Of a DNA stretch of 64,000 nucleotides, positions 25,374 to 34,239 are shown piece after piece. Origin of the DNA: Kordia zhangzhouensis (GTDB lineage Bacteria > Bacteroidota > Bacteroidia > Flavobacteriales > Flavobacteriaceae); NCBI RefSeq assembly GCF_001005305.1, contig NZ_LBMH01000005.1:186001-250000 (forward strand). The letters run 5' to 3'. Under the pieces are notes generated by a model. It worked only from the letters and a program-made list of their open reading frames with translations. It was not told the origin of the DNA and did no database searches. The first letter of the stretch is position 1; every line of letters starts with the position of its first letter. A program made the position numbers and the translations under genes.

Positions 25374-25513
25374 TTCAAAAAAAACACCTCACAAGCGTGA
25401 GGTGTTTCTTAAACTAAACTAACCAACCAAAAAATATATTATGACTCTCTTTACGCAAGTAACCAACTCTCTGTACTGTCATCATCATAATACATCTTAC
25501 ATAAACCAATATC
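25374..25513 (-). ncRNA. Structured small RNA, copy 2
   Basis: The closest relative of copy 1, in tandem about 55 bases upstream of it on the minus strand. ATGTATTATGA (25495-25485) pairs with TCATAATATAT (25444-25434). Relative to copy 1, a C-G pair has become U-A and a G-U pair A-U, so pairing is kept while sequence changes. The terminator is a perfect 8-bp core stem (CACCTCAC/GTGAGGTG, AAGC loop) flanked by A/T pairs and followed by T8 on the minus strand. The promoter-like TTTGGCAT lies at 25523-25516. Confidence 0.7.
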
Positions 25514-25614
25514 CATGCCAAAGTATTTATTAAAGAAATAAATATTAACTGTTACGCTTTTTGAAAATAATGTTGGTTTATGAATTGGTTTGTATAGTGA
25601 CTAACTAATTTAAC

Positions 25615-25809
25615 TTAGCTTGTGCATTGAATAACAGACAATGTACACGTTCTTACATCTGTAAGTTGGCAAGTGTGTACAACAGTTTGTGGGCAAGTAT
25701 AGGTATTTACACAAGCACCGCCTGTTCTTCCCCCTTTTACTTCCTGCAATTGCAAGTTAGAAATTGAACCCTTATTCAATGTTAAAGATTTCATTTGTTG
25801 TTTTTTCAT
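25615..25809 (-). CDS. Double-glycine leader RiPP precursor (class I lanthipeptide-like)
   Basis: A 64-residue peptide. The leader MKKQQMKSLTLNKGSISNL ends in EVKGG, then a core with five cysteines in spaced repeats (ACVNTYTC, HTCQL, RTCTL, QCTS), rich in Thr/Ser. The leader matches the K-x-L-x-L-x-K...I-x-N-L...GG pattern of the peptide at 2060-2269. Maturation would need a dehydratase/cyclase and a GG-cleaving exporter, none of which is in the window. It lies between the ncRNA copies and directly downstream of the LytTR regulator gene on the same strand, with 152 bases between them. Confidence 0.7.
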   Translation of the reverse strand: MKKQQMKSLTLNKGSISNLQLQEVKGGRTGGACVNTYTCPQTVVHTCQLTDVRTCTLSVIQCTS

Positions 25810-25961
25810 AATAGTTATAGTTTTTGTTATGAATCAAATGTACATACACATAAAATCAAAACCATTGACTTTAAAGGCTTTGTGACGATACCCTAGAAAA
25901 ATAGTGATGAGTCAAGTTTGATATGGGATGAATTAAATCGTTTTTGGGACGAAACTTTTGA

Positions 25962-28547
25962 TTAAAAAATCAATTTGGAAAGCTCAGCAGCATACGAATT
26001 ACTTACTGGTATTTTTTCTCCGTTAATAATCACTTCTTTCGAGTTCTTTTCAGCAACTTTATCAATGCGAATGATGTAGGAACGATGTATGCGTAAGTAT
26101 TCTAACGGATCAGGTGTAAGGCTGATGAATTCTCCGATTTTTTTACGAATTGTATATTTTTTATGCTCTGTACACAACTCAATATAATTTCCTGCTGATT
26201 TGACGTACAGAATGGTGTTTGTTTTGATTCGTATTTCTTTCCCCGCTTCTTTGAATGTAAAATATTTTTCTTTTCGCTTGATTTTTTTCATCCACAAACG
26301 CAACAATTCACGAATGATGTGTTGGTTATATGACAAAATCCTGTATTTAAAGAATAAGTATAACAGCAGTATTATAGAAGCTATGATAGAAATATGAAAC
26401 CAGGCACGTCGCCAAAACGGCGGTTGTATATAAATCGGAATTTCAATCATACGTGCGCTTTCATACTCTGGAGAAGTAGTTGTTACTTTAAATGTATATG
26501 TTCCATATGGCAATACAGGGTAGGAAATGCGTCTATTTTTGGTAAAATACCACTTATGGTCCAATCCCTCCATTTGGTACTTATATACAATGTCTTGAGA
26601 GCTTTTAAAAGAAATCGCCTCTACTACAAACTCTACTCTATTTTCTTTATATGAGAGTTGTTGTAGTTTGCTAAGTTGCTGTACAGAATCATTAACATAA
26701 CAAGCTTTTACATTCAAATAATCAACAGCAATCTTTTTGGAACGATGAAACCATTTTTTAGGTACATACGTAAGTCCTTTGATGGAAGCAATCCAAACTG
26801 TATCATTAATAACTTCTACATCATTAATTCCATCATTCAACAAGCCATTCGAGCTTTTTAGTCCTGAAATATGAAAAGTACCATCTGTAGCAAATGTTAC
26901 TTTATCTATTCCTGAGTTGGTACATACCCAAAGCTCATCTTTGTTTTCAATATATAGCTCGTTGACTATATTGCTAGATAATCCATCTTCTGCTTTTATT
27001 GTTTGAACTTTTTCTGTTTTCGGATTATAGATTATCACTCCTGATCCTAAAGTTGCAAAATATACTTCTTTTCGTTGTTCGTTTATATCAATATCGTCAA
27101 TTCTATATTTAAACACCGGATGCGTAGTAACCATTGGTGTAGTTACTCCTTCTTTGTATGTATACGCTCCTAAAGGTGTTCCTACATAATATACATAATC
27201 CAAACCAATAACATCTTGAACTCTATAAGGCATTTCAACTTTATCAAACAAACCTTCTTTAGCAATAATAAACCCGTTTTGATTTGAAATACACATTTCA
27301 CGATTTAACGGTTCTGATAACTTTGTAAAATAAGTTCTCGCAATGGAATCAAAATATACCTTTTTATTGTTCTTATCTTTTGTATAAAAAGTATGTCCTG
27401 ATTTTACATACAAGATTTCTTGCGCTTCATCAAACTCTACAAAAGCTTTTCTATTTGTTTTCAAAATAGCTTCTGATGTAATAGAACGATCTTCAGCAAT
27501 TTTCAACACATCTCCTGTGCGATACCCTACATATAATTCGTTTTTTCGAGTCTTTGCAAGTGTTTCTACAGGACTTTTTAAACCTGTTTCAAAGATTTTT
27601 ATACTTGAATCTTTTACATAAAAAATACCAGAATGTAATGTTGCAAACCAATAACCTCCTTCATGATCAATCAAAAAATCTGTAATGGATTCATTTGGAA
27701 AAAAACGATCAATAATTTTTCCTTGAATGTCCATAATAACACCGCCACCAAATTCAAATCCTACAAAAAAAGTAGTACTGCTTAGTGCTTTTAATACTAT
27801 AGGCGGCATTGTCGTAGCAATACAATTGAGTTGCTCACCATTAGTATCTAAAATTACCAAACTATTATCGTCTGCATATACAATATTTTTAGCCTCTTTT
27901 AAAAATATAACGTTTGTATCTGCAGCATACTTAACCTTAGAGACAATGGTATTTTTATCTTTCTCTAAAGAATCATTTTCAAATGAAAAGAATAATGTAG
28001 AACTATTAATTTTCTGTAAATTCATCCAAATATCATGCTTTGCCTCTACTTTCTTTTTACTTGGCATTTTTAGAATCTTTCCGTCTTTTGAAATAACTAA
28101 CTTCCCAATCATATACTCGCAAGCAATATGTAGGTTTTCTTCAGAATCTACATATACACTCATTATATGCTGTTTGAATTCTAATAGTTCGGATAACAAC
28201 TGATTATATGGATAAGGTTGAAATCCTTGAAACGACTCGTGAAAGTAAAACAATTGATTATTGAAGGTCGCTGCATATATGACGCCATTATGTTGCGGAA
28301 ATAAATCTAAAACTACTGCATTAGACACACTATCTTCAAGACTAAAACTTTTAATCTCATAGCCATTATAGTTTGCCAATCCTCTATCAGTAGCAAACCA
28401 GATTAAACCATTTATATCTTGATATATTCCATGAACTTCCAAACTTGGCAAACCATCATTGATTCCAAATTCTCGATAAATACTTTTCTGCGCAAATAAG
28501 CAATGACATGACATGCAAAGAAAAAAAATGATAGGGCGTAAATTCAT
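25962..28547 (-). CDS. Propeller-sensor membrane regulator with LytTR DNA-binding domain
   Basis: An 861-residue one-component-like regulator. A signal peptide (IIFFLCMSCHCLFAQ) precedes a periplasmic two-component-regulator-type beta-propeller (repeats such as GLIWFATDRGL, ELWVCTNSGIDKV, TVWIASIKGLTYVP), then a Y_Y_Y domain (YKYQMEGLDHKWY...YPVLPYGTYTFKV) at about 650-720, one membrane helix (ISIIASIILLLYLFF, about 735-750), and a cytoplasmic LytTR domain at about 765-861 (ILYVKSAGNYIELCT, LRIHRSYIIRIDKV). There is no histidine kinase domain, so the signal must pass straight through the membrane to DNA binding. The ligand is unknown. The neighbouring RiPP precursor and ncRNAs are possible targets (inference). 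Confidence 0.85.
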   Translation of the reverse strand: MNLRPIIFFLCMSCHCLFAQKSIYREFGINDGLPSLEVHGIYQDINGLIWFATDRGLANYNGYEIKSFSLEDSVSNAVVLDLFPQHNGVIYAATFNNQLFYFHESFQGFQPYPYNQLLSELLEFKQHIMSVYVDSEENLHIACEYMIGKLVISKDGKILKMPSKKKVEAKHDIWMNLQKINSSTLFFSFENDSLEKDKNTIVSKVKYAADTNVIFLKEAKNIVYADDNSLVILDTNGEQLNCIATTMPPIVLKALSSTTFFVGFEFGGGVIMDIQGKIIDRFFPNESITDFLIDHEGGYWFATLHSGIFYVKDSSIKIFETGLKSPVETLAKTRKNELYVGYRTGDVLKIAEDRSITSEAILKTNRKAFVEFDEAQEILYVKSGHTFYTKDKNNKKVYFDSIARTYFTKLSEPLNREMCISNQNGFIIAKEGLFDKVEMPYRVQDVIGLDYVYYVGTPLGAYTYKEGVTTPMVTTHPVFKYRIDDIDINEQRKEVYFATLGSGVIIYNPKTEKVQTIKAEDGLSSNIVNELYIENKDELWVCTNSGIDKVTFATDGTFHISGLKSSNGLLNDGINDVEVINDTVWIASIKGLTYVPKKWFHRSKKIAVDYLNVKACYVNDSVQQLSKLQQLSYKENRVEFVVEAISFKSSQDIVYKYQMEGLDHKWYFTKNRRISYPVLPYGTYTFKVTTTSPEYESARMIEIPIYIQPPFWRRAWFHISIIASIILLLYLFFKYRILSYNQHIIRELLRLWMKKIKRKEKYFTFKEAGKEIRIKTNTILYVKSAGNYIELCTEHKKYTIRKKIGEFISLTPDPLEYLRIHRSYIIRIDKVAEKNSKEVIINGEKIPVSNSYAAELSKLIF

Positions 28548-28629
28548 AGTATATGCAACAACTGAAGGTGTTGCTAATATATTAAAATAGAAGAATCCTT
28601 AAAAAAGGTTTGGCTTTTATTTAATGATA

Positions 28630-28768
28630 TAAAAAAAACACTTTACAAACGCAAAGTGTTTTTTTAAACTAAACTAACCAACCAAAAATGTAACACGACT
28701 CTCTTTATTTCGAGTAACCAGCTCTTATAATGTCCTCACCGAGTTACATTATTATTTCTTTCAACTAT
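28630..28768 (-). ncRNA. Structured small RNA, copy 3
   Basis: The more divergent copy, upstream of the LytTR regulator gene. ATGTAACTCGG (28749-28739) pairs with TCGTGTTACAT (28698-28688); 10 of 11 positions pair although several pairs differ from copies 1 and 2 (U-A to A-U, U-A to C-G, G-U to G-C). The GGTTGGTTAGTTTAGTTTAA segment and the terminator (AAAAACACTTT/AAAGTGTTTTT) are retained. A -7-like TATTTTTG lies at 28781-28774. The 28548-28844 gap holds nothing else. Confidence 0.65.
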
Positions 28769-28844
28769 TGTGCCAAAAATATTTTTAAATGTTTTTTCCT
28801 TTAGATTAAATTCGATATTTTTAAGTACCAAAAATTTATAACCA

Positions 28845-29345
28845 TTGAAAACAATACTAGAAACCAAACGCTTACTTTTGCGTGAATTTACTGTGAATGA
28901 TGCAGAATTCATCTTAGAACTCGTCAATACACCTTTATGGCTCGAATTTATTGGCGATAAAAACATTAGAAATAAAGAAAATGCAATTGATTATATAGAA
29001 AATCGTTTGCAAAAAAGCTACATCAACAACGGTTATGGCCTATGGCTAATGCAATTAAAAGTTGATGCTACGCCTATCGGAATGTGTGGACTCCTTAATA
29101 GAGAGTCTTTGGAAGATATTGATATTGGTTTTGCGTTATTGCCCGAACACGAACGCAAAGGTTATACTTATGAAGCTGCCAAAGCAACACTAACATATGC
29201 CGAAAAAGTACTACAAATTCCGAAAGTGGTTGCAATTACCAATACAAATAACATTGCTTCCATACGATTGCTGAATAAATTAGGATTACAATTTGATCAG
29301 GAATTGCTTCTTTCAGAAGATGATCCTGTGTTATTATTTTCTTAA
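28845..29345 (+). CDS. GNAT family N-acetyltransferase
   Basis: A 166-residue RimJ/RimL-like acetyltransferase: ETKRLLLREFTVNDAEFILELVNTP at the N-terminus, DIDIGFALLPEHERKGYTYEAAKATLTYA (acetyl-CoA site, with ERKGY in place of the usual R/QxxGxG/A), and NTNNIASIRLLNKLGL near the C-terminus. The substrate is unknown. The start is TTG at 28845. Codon use resembles neighbours. Confidence 0.87.
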   Translation: MKTILETKRLLLREFTVNDAEFILELVNTPLWLEFIGDKNIRNKENAIDYIENRLQKSYINNGYGLWLMQLKVDATPIGMCGLLNRESLEDIDIGFALLPEHERKGYTYEAAKATLTYAEKVLQIPKVVAITNTNNIASIRLLNKLGLQFDQELLLSEDDPVLLFS

Positions 29346-29449
29346 TTGAGTTAAAAATGTGTCTTTTTGTTTGCTATAAACTAAGAGACTATAAGTGAAT
29401 TTGTGTATAAGTGATTGTGAATTTTCAATTCCGAATACTTGCAAAATAG

Positions 29450-29457
29450 TATCTTTA
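29450..29457 (+). promoter_or_regulatory. -7 box-like TATCTTTA before rmuC
   Basis: Seven of eight fixed positions fit the TAnnTTTG class loosely, 16 bases before the ATG. Confidence 0.3.
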
Positions 29458-29473
29458 CGCAAAATTCAAATTC

Positions 29474-30907
29474 ATGTCAGAAATCGTTATTTATATCATC
29501 CTTATTGTGGTGTTTTCGGCTATTGGTATTTTCTTAGGAATGTATATCGGGAATTTAAAAACCAAAGCACAGCAAGAAGGACTACTCGAACGTAATCGTC
29601 AATTAGAATCTCAATTTGACACATTCAAAATATCTGTTGACAATGAGAAACAACAATTAATCGATTCCTTTCAACAACAGTTACATACGTTCAAAGAGAA
29701 TTTATCCAAAACAGCACAAGAACGAGAAGAAATTAGACGTGATAAAGACAATCTTAATATTGAATTAGCCAGAAAAAACTCTGAATTTGAAAGCTTGCAT
29801 CAAAAATTCAAAGAAAGAGACGAGTCTATCAAAATACAACAAGAACAATTACGAAAGGACTTTGAATTGCTTGCAAATAAAATTTTAGAGGAAAAGTCTA
29901 CCAAATTTACTGAGCAGAATAAAGAAAATATTAAAAACATCTTGTCGCCGCTTCAAGAGAAAATTCAACATTTTGAAAAAAAAGTGGAAGACAGTCAAAA
30001 AGAAAATATCAGTATTCATTCTGCATTACGTGAAAAGTTAGCCGAGTTAAGCAAAGCCAACATTCAAATCAGTCAAGAAGCTATCAATTTAACTAAAGCT
30101 TTAAAAGGAGATAGTAAGATGCAAGGAAATTGGGGAGAGTTGGTGCTGGAACGTGTTTTAGAAAAAAGTGGCTTGGAAAAAGACCGCGAATACGTTGTAC
30201 AACAACACTTTACTCGCGAAGACGGTTCTCGTGTTTTACCCGATGTAATCATCAACTTACCAAATGACAAAAAAATGGTAATCGATGCAAAGGTATCTCT
30301 AACAGCATATGAACGATATGCAAATAGTGAGGAAGAAGAAAGAAGTTTGCATTTAAAAGAACATATTGGCTCAATTAAACGTCATATTGAGCAACTTTCA
30401 GCAAAAAAATATGAAGATTTGTATGAGATCGAAAGTCCTGATTTTGTATTGATGTTCATCCCAATAGAACCTGCTTTTGCCATTGCAATTAATGAAGATA
30501 ATACTTTATACAACAAGGCTTTCGAGAAAAATATTGTCATAGTTACACCTACTACGCTACTAGCAACTCTGCGTACTATTGATACTATGTGGAATAATGA
30601 AAAGCAACAACGAAATGCTATTGAAATTGCCCGTCAAGCAGGAGCTTTATATGATAAATTTGAAGGGTTTATGAGCGACCTTATAGGAATTGGAAAAAAG
30701 ATTGACGCTACGAAGTCTGATTATTCTGCAGCAATGAATAAACTGTTTGAAGGTCGCGGTAATATCATCAAAAGCATTGAAAAGATTAAAAAAATGGGGG
30801 CAAAAGCCAAAAAATCTTTACCTGAAGCCATCATTAAACGAGCTCAAAATGCTGCTTCGGAAACTGAAGAACTGCCAGAAAATGAAGAACCAAGAAAATT
30901 GTTTTAA
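29474..30907 (+). CDS. rmuC: DNA recombination protein RmuC
   Basis: A 477-residue protein: N-terminal membrane helix (IVIYIILIVVFSAIGIFLGMYIG), long coiled coil (about 30-190), then the RmuC nuclease-like domain (MQGNWGELVLERVLEKSGL, LPDVIINLPNDKKMVIDAKVSL, LMFIPIEPAFAIAI, IVIVTPTTLLATLRTI). The PDVI...DAKVS residues match a PD-(D/E)XK-type site. RmuC limits inversions at short repeats in E. coli and its relatives have been linked to genome defence. Full length and monocistronic. Confidence 0.95.
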   Translation: MSEIVIYIILIVVFSAIGIFLGMYIGNLKTKAQQEGLLERNRQLESQFDTFKISVDNEKQQLIDSFQQQLHTFKENLSKTAQEREEIRRDKDNLNIELARKNSEFESLHQKFKERDESIKIQQEQLRKDFELLANKILEEKSTKFTEQNKENIKNILSPLQEKIQHFEKKVEDSQKENISIHSALREKLAELSKANIQISQEAINLTKALKGDSKMQGNWGELVLERVLEKSGLEKDREYVVQQHFTREDGSRVLPDVIINLPNDKKMVIDAKVSLTAYERYANSEEEERSLHLKEHIGSIKRHIEQLSAKKYEDLYEIESPDFVLMFIPIEPAFAIAINEDNTLYNKAFEKNIVIVTPTTLLATLRTIDTMWNNEKQQRNAIEIARQAGALYDKFEGFMSDLIGIGKKIDATKSDYSAAMNKLFEGRGNIIKSIEKIKKMGAKAKKSLPEAIIKRAQNAASETEELPENEEPRKLF

Positions 30908-30955
30908 AGTACCAAGTTGTAAAAAATACCAAAAACTCTTTTCTTCCAAAATTAT

Positions 30956-30990
30956 AAAAGCCTTATCAGTACTATTGATAAGGCTTTTTT
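30956..30990. terminator. Bidirectional rho-independent terminator
   Basis: AAAAGCCTTATCA pairs perfectly with TGATAAGGCTTTT (7-base loop), followed by T's. It lies between rmuC and the convergent lipoprotein gene. Confidence 0.9.
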
Positions 30991-31030
30991 ATGACGTTCT
31001 TGTTCCTTGACTAAGTTACTGGCATGCATT

Positions 31031-31600
31031 CTAAACACTTTTTACGGTAATCGCTACAGCCCTTCCATTTGCAATATTATTACTTACTTTTACTTTTTGT
31101 AATGCATCCATTAATACCTCATCTGTTTTCCATTCTCCGTTTACAAATAATGAAACATCATAAATTGTCCCTTCTGTTGTCATTTTTACTCGCAATCCAT
31201 CAAATTTTGTTTGATGTGCTTTCACTACACTTCCATAATTAGTTTGAAACCACAACTCTGCTTCCTTAGCTCTCTTAGCCAACATTTCAGGAGTAGACTC
31301 TCTTTTTCTTTTGGCTGCTTCTGCTTTGGCTAAAGCTTCTTTCAATTCCAATTCAGCTGCTGCAATACTATCGGTTATTCGAGCTGTTTCAGCAGCTTCA
31401 AGCAGTTTTAACTCATTCATTGTTTCAGAATATGCTATACAATCTTCTAAAGCTTGCGTTTCAAATTGTGTTGTAGTAGTAACTACCTCATCTTGTTTAT
31501 CTTTTATTACAGTGTGTTGTTCTTCTTTCTTTACAGAAGTAGTACATGCGATAAATGTGATTGCTGCAAATCCTAATGTGATAAATACGGTACGTTTCAT
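31031..31600 (-). CDS. Lipoprotein with coiled-coil region, unknown function
   Basis: A 189-residue lipoprotein (KRTVFITLGFAAITFIAC). The middle (about 55-105) is an Ala/Glu/Lys-rich coiled coil. The C-terminal part (TKFDGLRVKMTTEGTIYDVSLFVNGEWKTDEVLMDALQKVKV) looks like a small alpha/beta domain. I do not recognise the family. Probably monocistronic and periplasm-facing. Confidence 0.65.
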   Translation of the reverse strand: MKRTVFITLGFAAITFIACTTSVKKEEQHTVIKDKQDEVVTTTTQFETQALEDCIAYSETMNELKLLEAAETARITDSIAAAELELKEALAKAEAAKRKRESTPEMLAKRAKEAELWFQTNYGSVVKAHQTKFDGLRVKMTTEGTIYDVSLFVNGEWKTDEVLMDALQKVKVSNNIANGRAVAITVKSV

Positions 31601-31748
31601 AATTGTTTGTTTTAATTGTTATACTTGATTTCTATGTCAAATATCTGATGAAAATCATCTACAAGTAAGACTGTTTTAGTATTCGTAACAGGTTAATTAG
31701 AATTCGTTTTATTTATTGAAAGACAAGTAGAAAAAATAAATCTTTTAG

Positions 31749-31756
31749 TACTTTTA
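31749..31756 (+). promoter_or_regulatory. Putative -7 box TACTTTTA
   Basis: It lies in TTTTAGTACTTTTAAAC, 21 bases before the thioesterase ATG. Confidence 0.4.
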
Positions 31757-31777
31757 AACGAGCAAAAAACAATAATT

Positions 31778-32329
31778 ATGAGTATTCAATACAAAACCGT
31801 CAGTGAATCCCGTGTAGCCATTTCAGAATTGATGCTTCCTTCCTATTCCAATTTTAATGGAAAAATTCATGGAGGTTATATTCTGTCCTTATTAGATCAA
31901 ATTGCTTTTGCTTGCGCTTCCAAACACTCCCGAACCTATTGTGTAACTGCTTCTGTAGATACGGTCGATTTTTTGAATCCAATCGAAGTAGGCGAATTGG
32001 TTACAATGCGTGCTTCTGTGAACTATGTAGGTCGTACTTCTATGGTTGTGGGAATTCGAGTTGAAGCAGAGAATATTCAAACCGGACAAGTAAAGCATTG
32101 TAATTCTTCATATTTTACAATGGTTGCCAGAGATGATACAGGCAATGGCGTTGAAGTAGCTGGTTTAATTTTAGAAAACACAACAGAAATCAAACGTTTT
32201 TTAAAAGCGTTGAAACGTATAGAAATGAAAAATAGTCGTAAAGATGAATTTGATCGAGAAGATTTTTCTCCAGAAAACTATCTCAACGAATTACAAAGTC
32301 ATAAAGTAAAAATAAATTGTGAATGGTAA
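31778..32329 (+). CDS. Acyl-CoA thioesterase (hotdog fold, YciA/BACH type)
   Basis: A 183-residue hotdog thioesterase that probably hydrolyses acyl-CoA to free acid and CoA. Family features: SNFNGKIHGGYILSLLDQIAFACASKH (catalytic Asp region), TASVDTVDFLNPIEVGELV, SVNYVGRTSMVVGIRVEAEN and HCNSSYFTMVA. The roughly 50 residues after the hotdog domain are charged and helical. Chain-length preference cannot be read from the sequence. Confidence 0.9.
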   Translation: MSIQYKTVSESRVAISELMLPSYSNFNGKIHGGYILSLLDQIAFACASKHSRTYCVTASVDTVDFLNPIEVGELVTMRASVNYVGRTSMVVGIRVEAENIQTGQVKHCNSSYFTMVARDDTGNGVEVAGLILENTTEIKRFLKALKRIEMKNSRKDEFDREDFSPENYLNELQSHKVKINCEW

Positions 32330-32369
32330 TTATTTGTAATCCTTTAAAAAGGAGCTGAAATAAGAAAAA

Positions 32370-32723
32370 TTATTTTTTTACAAAGCGCTTGGTAATAGAT
32401 TTTTTATCTGTAACTACTTTTACCAAATAAATACCTGATTTCCAAGAAGTAATATCAATAGAACTGTGTAGTGTTGTCAATTTTCCAGCATAAATTTTTC
32501 TTCCCAAAAGGTTATACACCTCAACAGTTGCATCCGATTTTTGTGTTAATCGAATATTCAATTCATTCACTCCTGGATTAGGTGATATCGTAAAAACAGT
32601 TTCTGTTGTAGTTATAGCAGACACGTTTGTAGAACGCTGTGCAAAAACAGCCGTACTACAAGAAAAAAGTAACATCATAAAAAGTAGTTTTAACTTCACG
32701 CGTATCTGATTTGGTATATACAA
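32370..32723 (-). CDS. Very short T9SS-sorted protein (signal peptide plus type A sorting domain)
   Basis: A 117-residue protein that is almost only export signals: a signal peptide (LKLLFMMLLFSCSTAVFAQ), a linker of about 18 residues, and a complete type A T9SS C-terminal domain (FTISPNPGVNELNIRL, VEVYNLLGRKIY, IDITSWKSGIYLVKVVTDKKSITKRFVKK). Proteins with this domain are moved by the type IX system to the cell surface or medium, where the domain is normally cut off. Little cargo would be left here. An alternative start is GTG at 32699. Confidence 0.8.
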   Translation of the reverse strand: MYIPNQIRVKLKLLFMMLLFSCSTAVFAQRSTNVSAITTTETVFTISPNPGVNELNIRLTQKSDATVEVYNLLGRKIYAGKLTTLHSSIDITSWKSGIYLVKVVTDKKSITKRFVKK

Positions 32724-32899
32724 TACAAAAGTATTAATTATTTACAATAATACTCTTTTTTTAACATTCTATATACATCTTTTTCAAAATTTATCAGTAA
32801 AACTACGTGGTTCTATTTTCAAGTATAAGTCGTCTATGAAGGATTTTTTATTCCCTGTTAATTTGTAGGTACTAGTATCAATAGCTTAAAAATGAATGT

Positions 32900-34183
32900 A
32901 TGAATCCAACCACGAAACAATTACAACAAATCTACAGTTTATCCTTCTCAGTCAATGCAGCTTCAGGGCTCTCATGGAAACAATCTGATTGTACCAGTGG
33001 TATGAAAGAAATGCAAGCATATGTTACCAAAGTATCTGAACAAGTTTTAGCAAATACCCAATCCCTTATTGGCCATTGGGAATCTATATGGGGACCCATT
33101 GTTTTTGCTAATGATTCGACCTCTGTTTCAGTACATGCTGACAATACGATGGGAATGTACTACAATGCTGAAGAAAATTTAATTGTAATTGCTATTGCTG
33201 GTACTAATGTAAATTCACCTTATGGTTGGTTTGTTGAAGATTTTTCTGTGAATAAAACCCATGCATGGGAATTAATTACAGGAGTTCCTAATTCAGGAAA
33301 TATTGCAAATGGCACTTATACAGGACTAACCATTTTACGAGAAATGGTCAATGAAAAAAAAGAAACATTAATCGATACACTACAACAATTTTTGCAATCA
33401 AATTCCGAACTTAAAAATGTAGCTATTGCTGTTGCTGGACATAGTTTGGGAGGTGCTTTATCTCCAACTCTTGCATTATTTTTAGCCGATACGAAAGAGC
33501 AATGGGATCCAAAAAAGCAAACGCTCATAGGTGCTTTTCCTACAGCTGGACCAACACCAGGCGATGAAGCTTTTGCTGCCTATTATGAAAAACAAATTAA
33601 AGCAAAAAATATTTACTATTTAAGTCAACACAATGCGTTAGATATTGTTCCGCATGCATGGGCTAAAGCAGATTTAGCAAAAATACCAACAATTTACAAT
33701 GCTTATATAAAACCTCCTAGCGATGCGAATCCGTCAGAAACACTTACTGGAACAATGGCTACCGTAGCAGCACTCAATGCTTTATCTGCCAAAAATATTG
33801 CTGGTGTGCCTGTAAATCGCTATAAGCAAATCGTTCCTTCTACAGTATTACAAGGAACATTTAACACTTCCGTAGATGATAAAGTGATTAAGAAGTTAAA
33901 ATACATTCGATTGGTATTACCATTGGCTTTAGGAAAATATGCAGCTTATTTACGAAACTTAGTTCGCTTTGCCGCGCAAGCTGGTTACCAACATGTTTCT
34001 GCATATTACCCAATGCTTCATATTGAAGATTTCATGAACGTTTTCAAAAAAATACTTGATGAAAACAAACCTTCCGATCAAGTAGTGTTACAACCATATG
34101 AATATGCTGTACGTGACATCGCTAAAGTAGATTTGCAAAAAATTGATGAAACAGCTCTTGAGCTTGCCAACGACACTCACTAA
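32900..34183 (+). CDS. Lipase class 3 family protein
   Basis: A 427-residue alpha/beta hydrolase. IVIAIAGTNVNSPYGWFVEDF (oxyanion-side strand) and the nucleophile elbow VAGHSLGGALSPTLALFLA (Ser at about residue 184) match Lipase_3 proteins. Candidate acid and histidine residues lie further along (ALDIVPHAW). There is no signal peptide, so it is either cytoplasmic or exported by an unrecognised route. Substrate unknown. Confidence 0.85.
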   Translation: MNPTTKQLQQIYSLSFSVNAASGLSWKQSDCTSGMKEMQAYVTKVSEQVLANTQSLIGHWESIWGPIVFANDSTSVSVHADNTMGMYYNAEENLIVIAIAGTNVNSPYGWFVEDFSVNKTHAWELITGVPNSGNIANGTYTGLTILREMVNEKKETLIDTLQQFLQSNSELKNVAIAVAGHSLGGALSPTLALFLADTKEQWDPKKQTLIGAFPTAGPTPGDEAFAAYYEKQIKAKNIYYLSQHNALDIVPHAWAKADLAKIPTIYNAYIKPPSDANPSETLTGTMATVAALNALSAKNIAGVPVNRYKQIVPSTVLQGTFNTSVDDKVIKKLKYIRLVLPLALGKYAAYLRNLVRFAAQAGYQHVSAYYPMLHIEDFMNVFKKILDENKPSDQVVLQPYEYAVRDIAKVDLQKIDETALELANDTH

Positions 34184-34239
34184 CCTTTCAAGAGTAGTGA
34201 ATAACCAACCATTTTATTTATTATTAATTGTTCTAAAAG

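Noticed and set aside
25220-25500. CRISPR array (repeat pair 190 bases apart)
   Set aside because: Only two close copies, the repeats are over 100 bases, and there is no spacer periodicity or cas gene.
25184-28768. Reading the three repeats as a MITE or insertion element
   Set aside because: No terminal inverted repeats beyond the terminator hairpin, no target duplications, and the copies differ in a way that keeps base pairing. A transcribed RNA explains them better.
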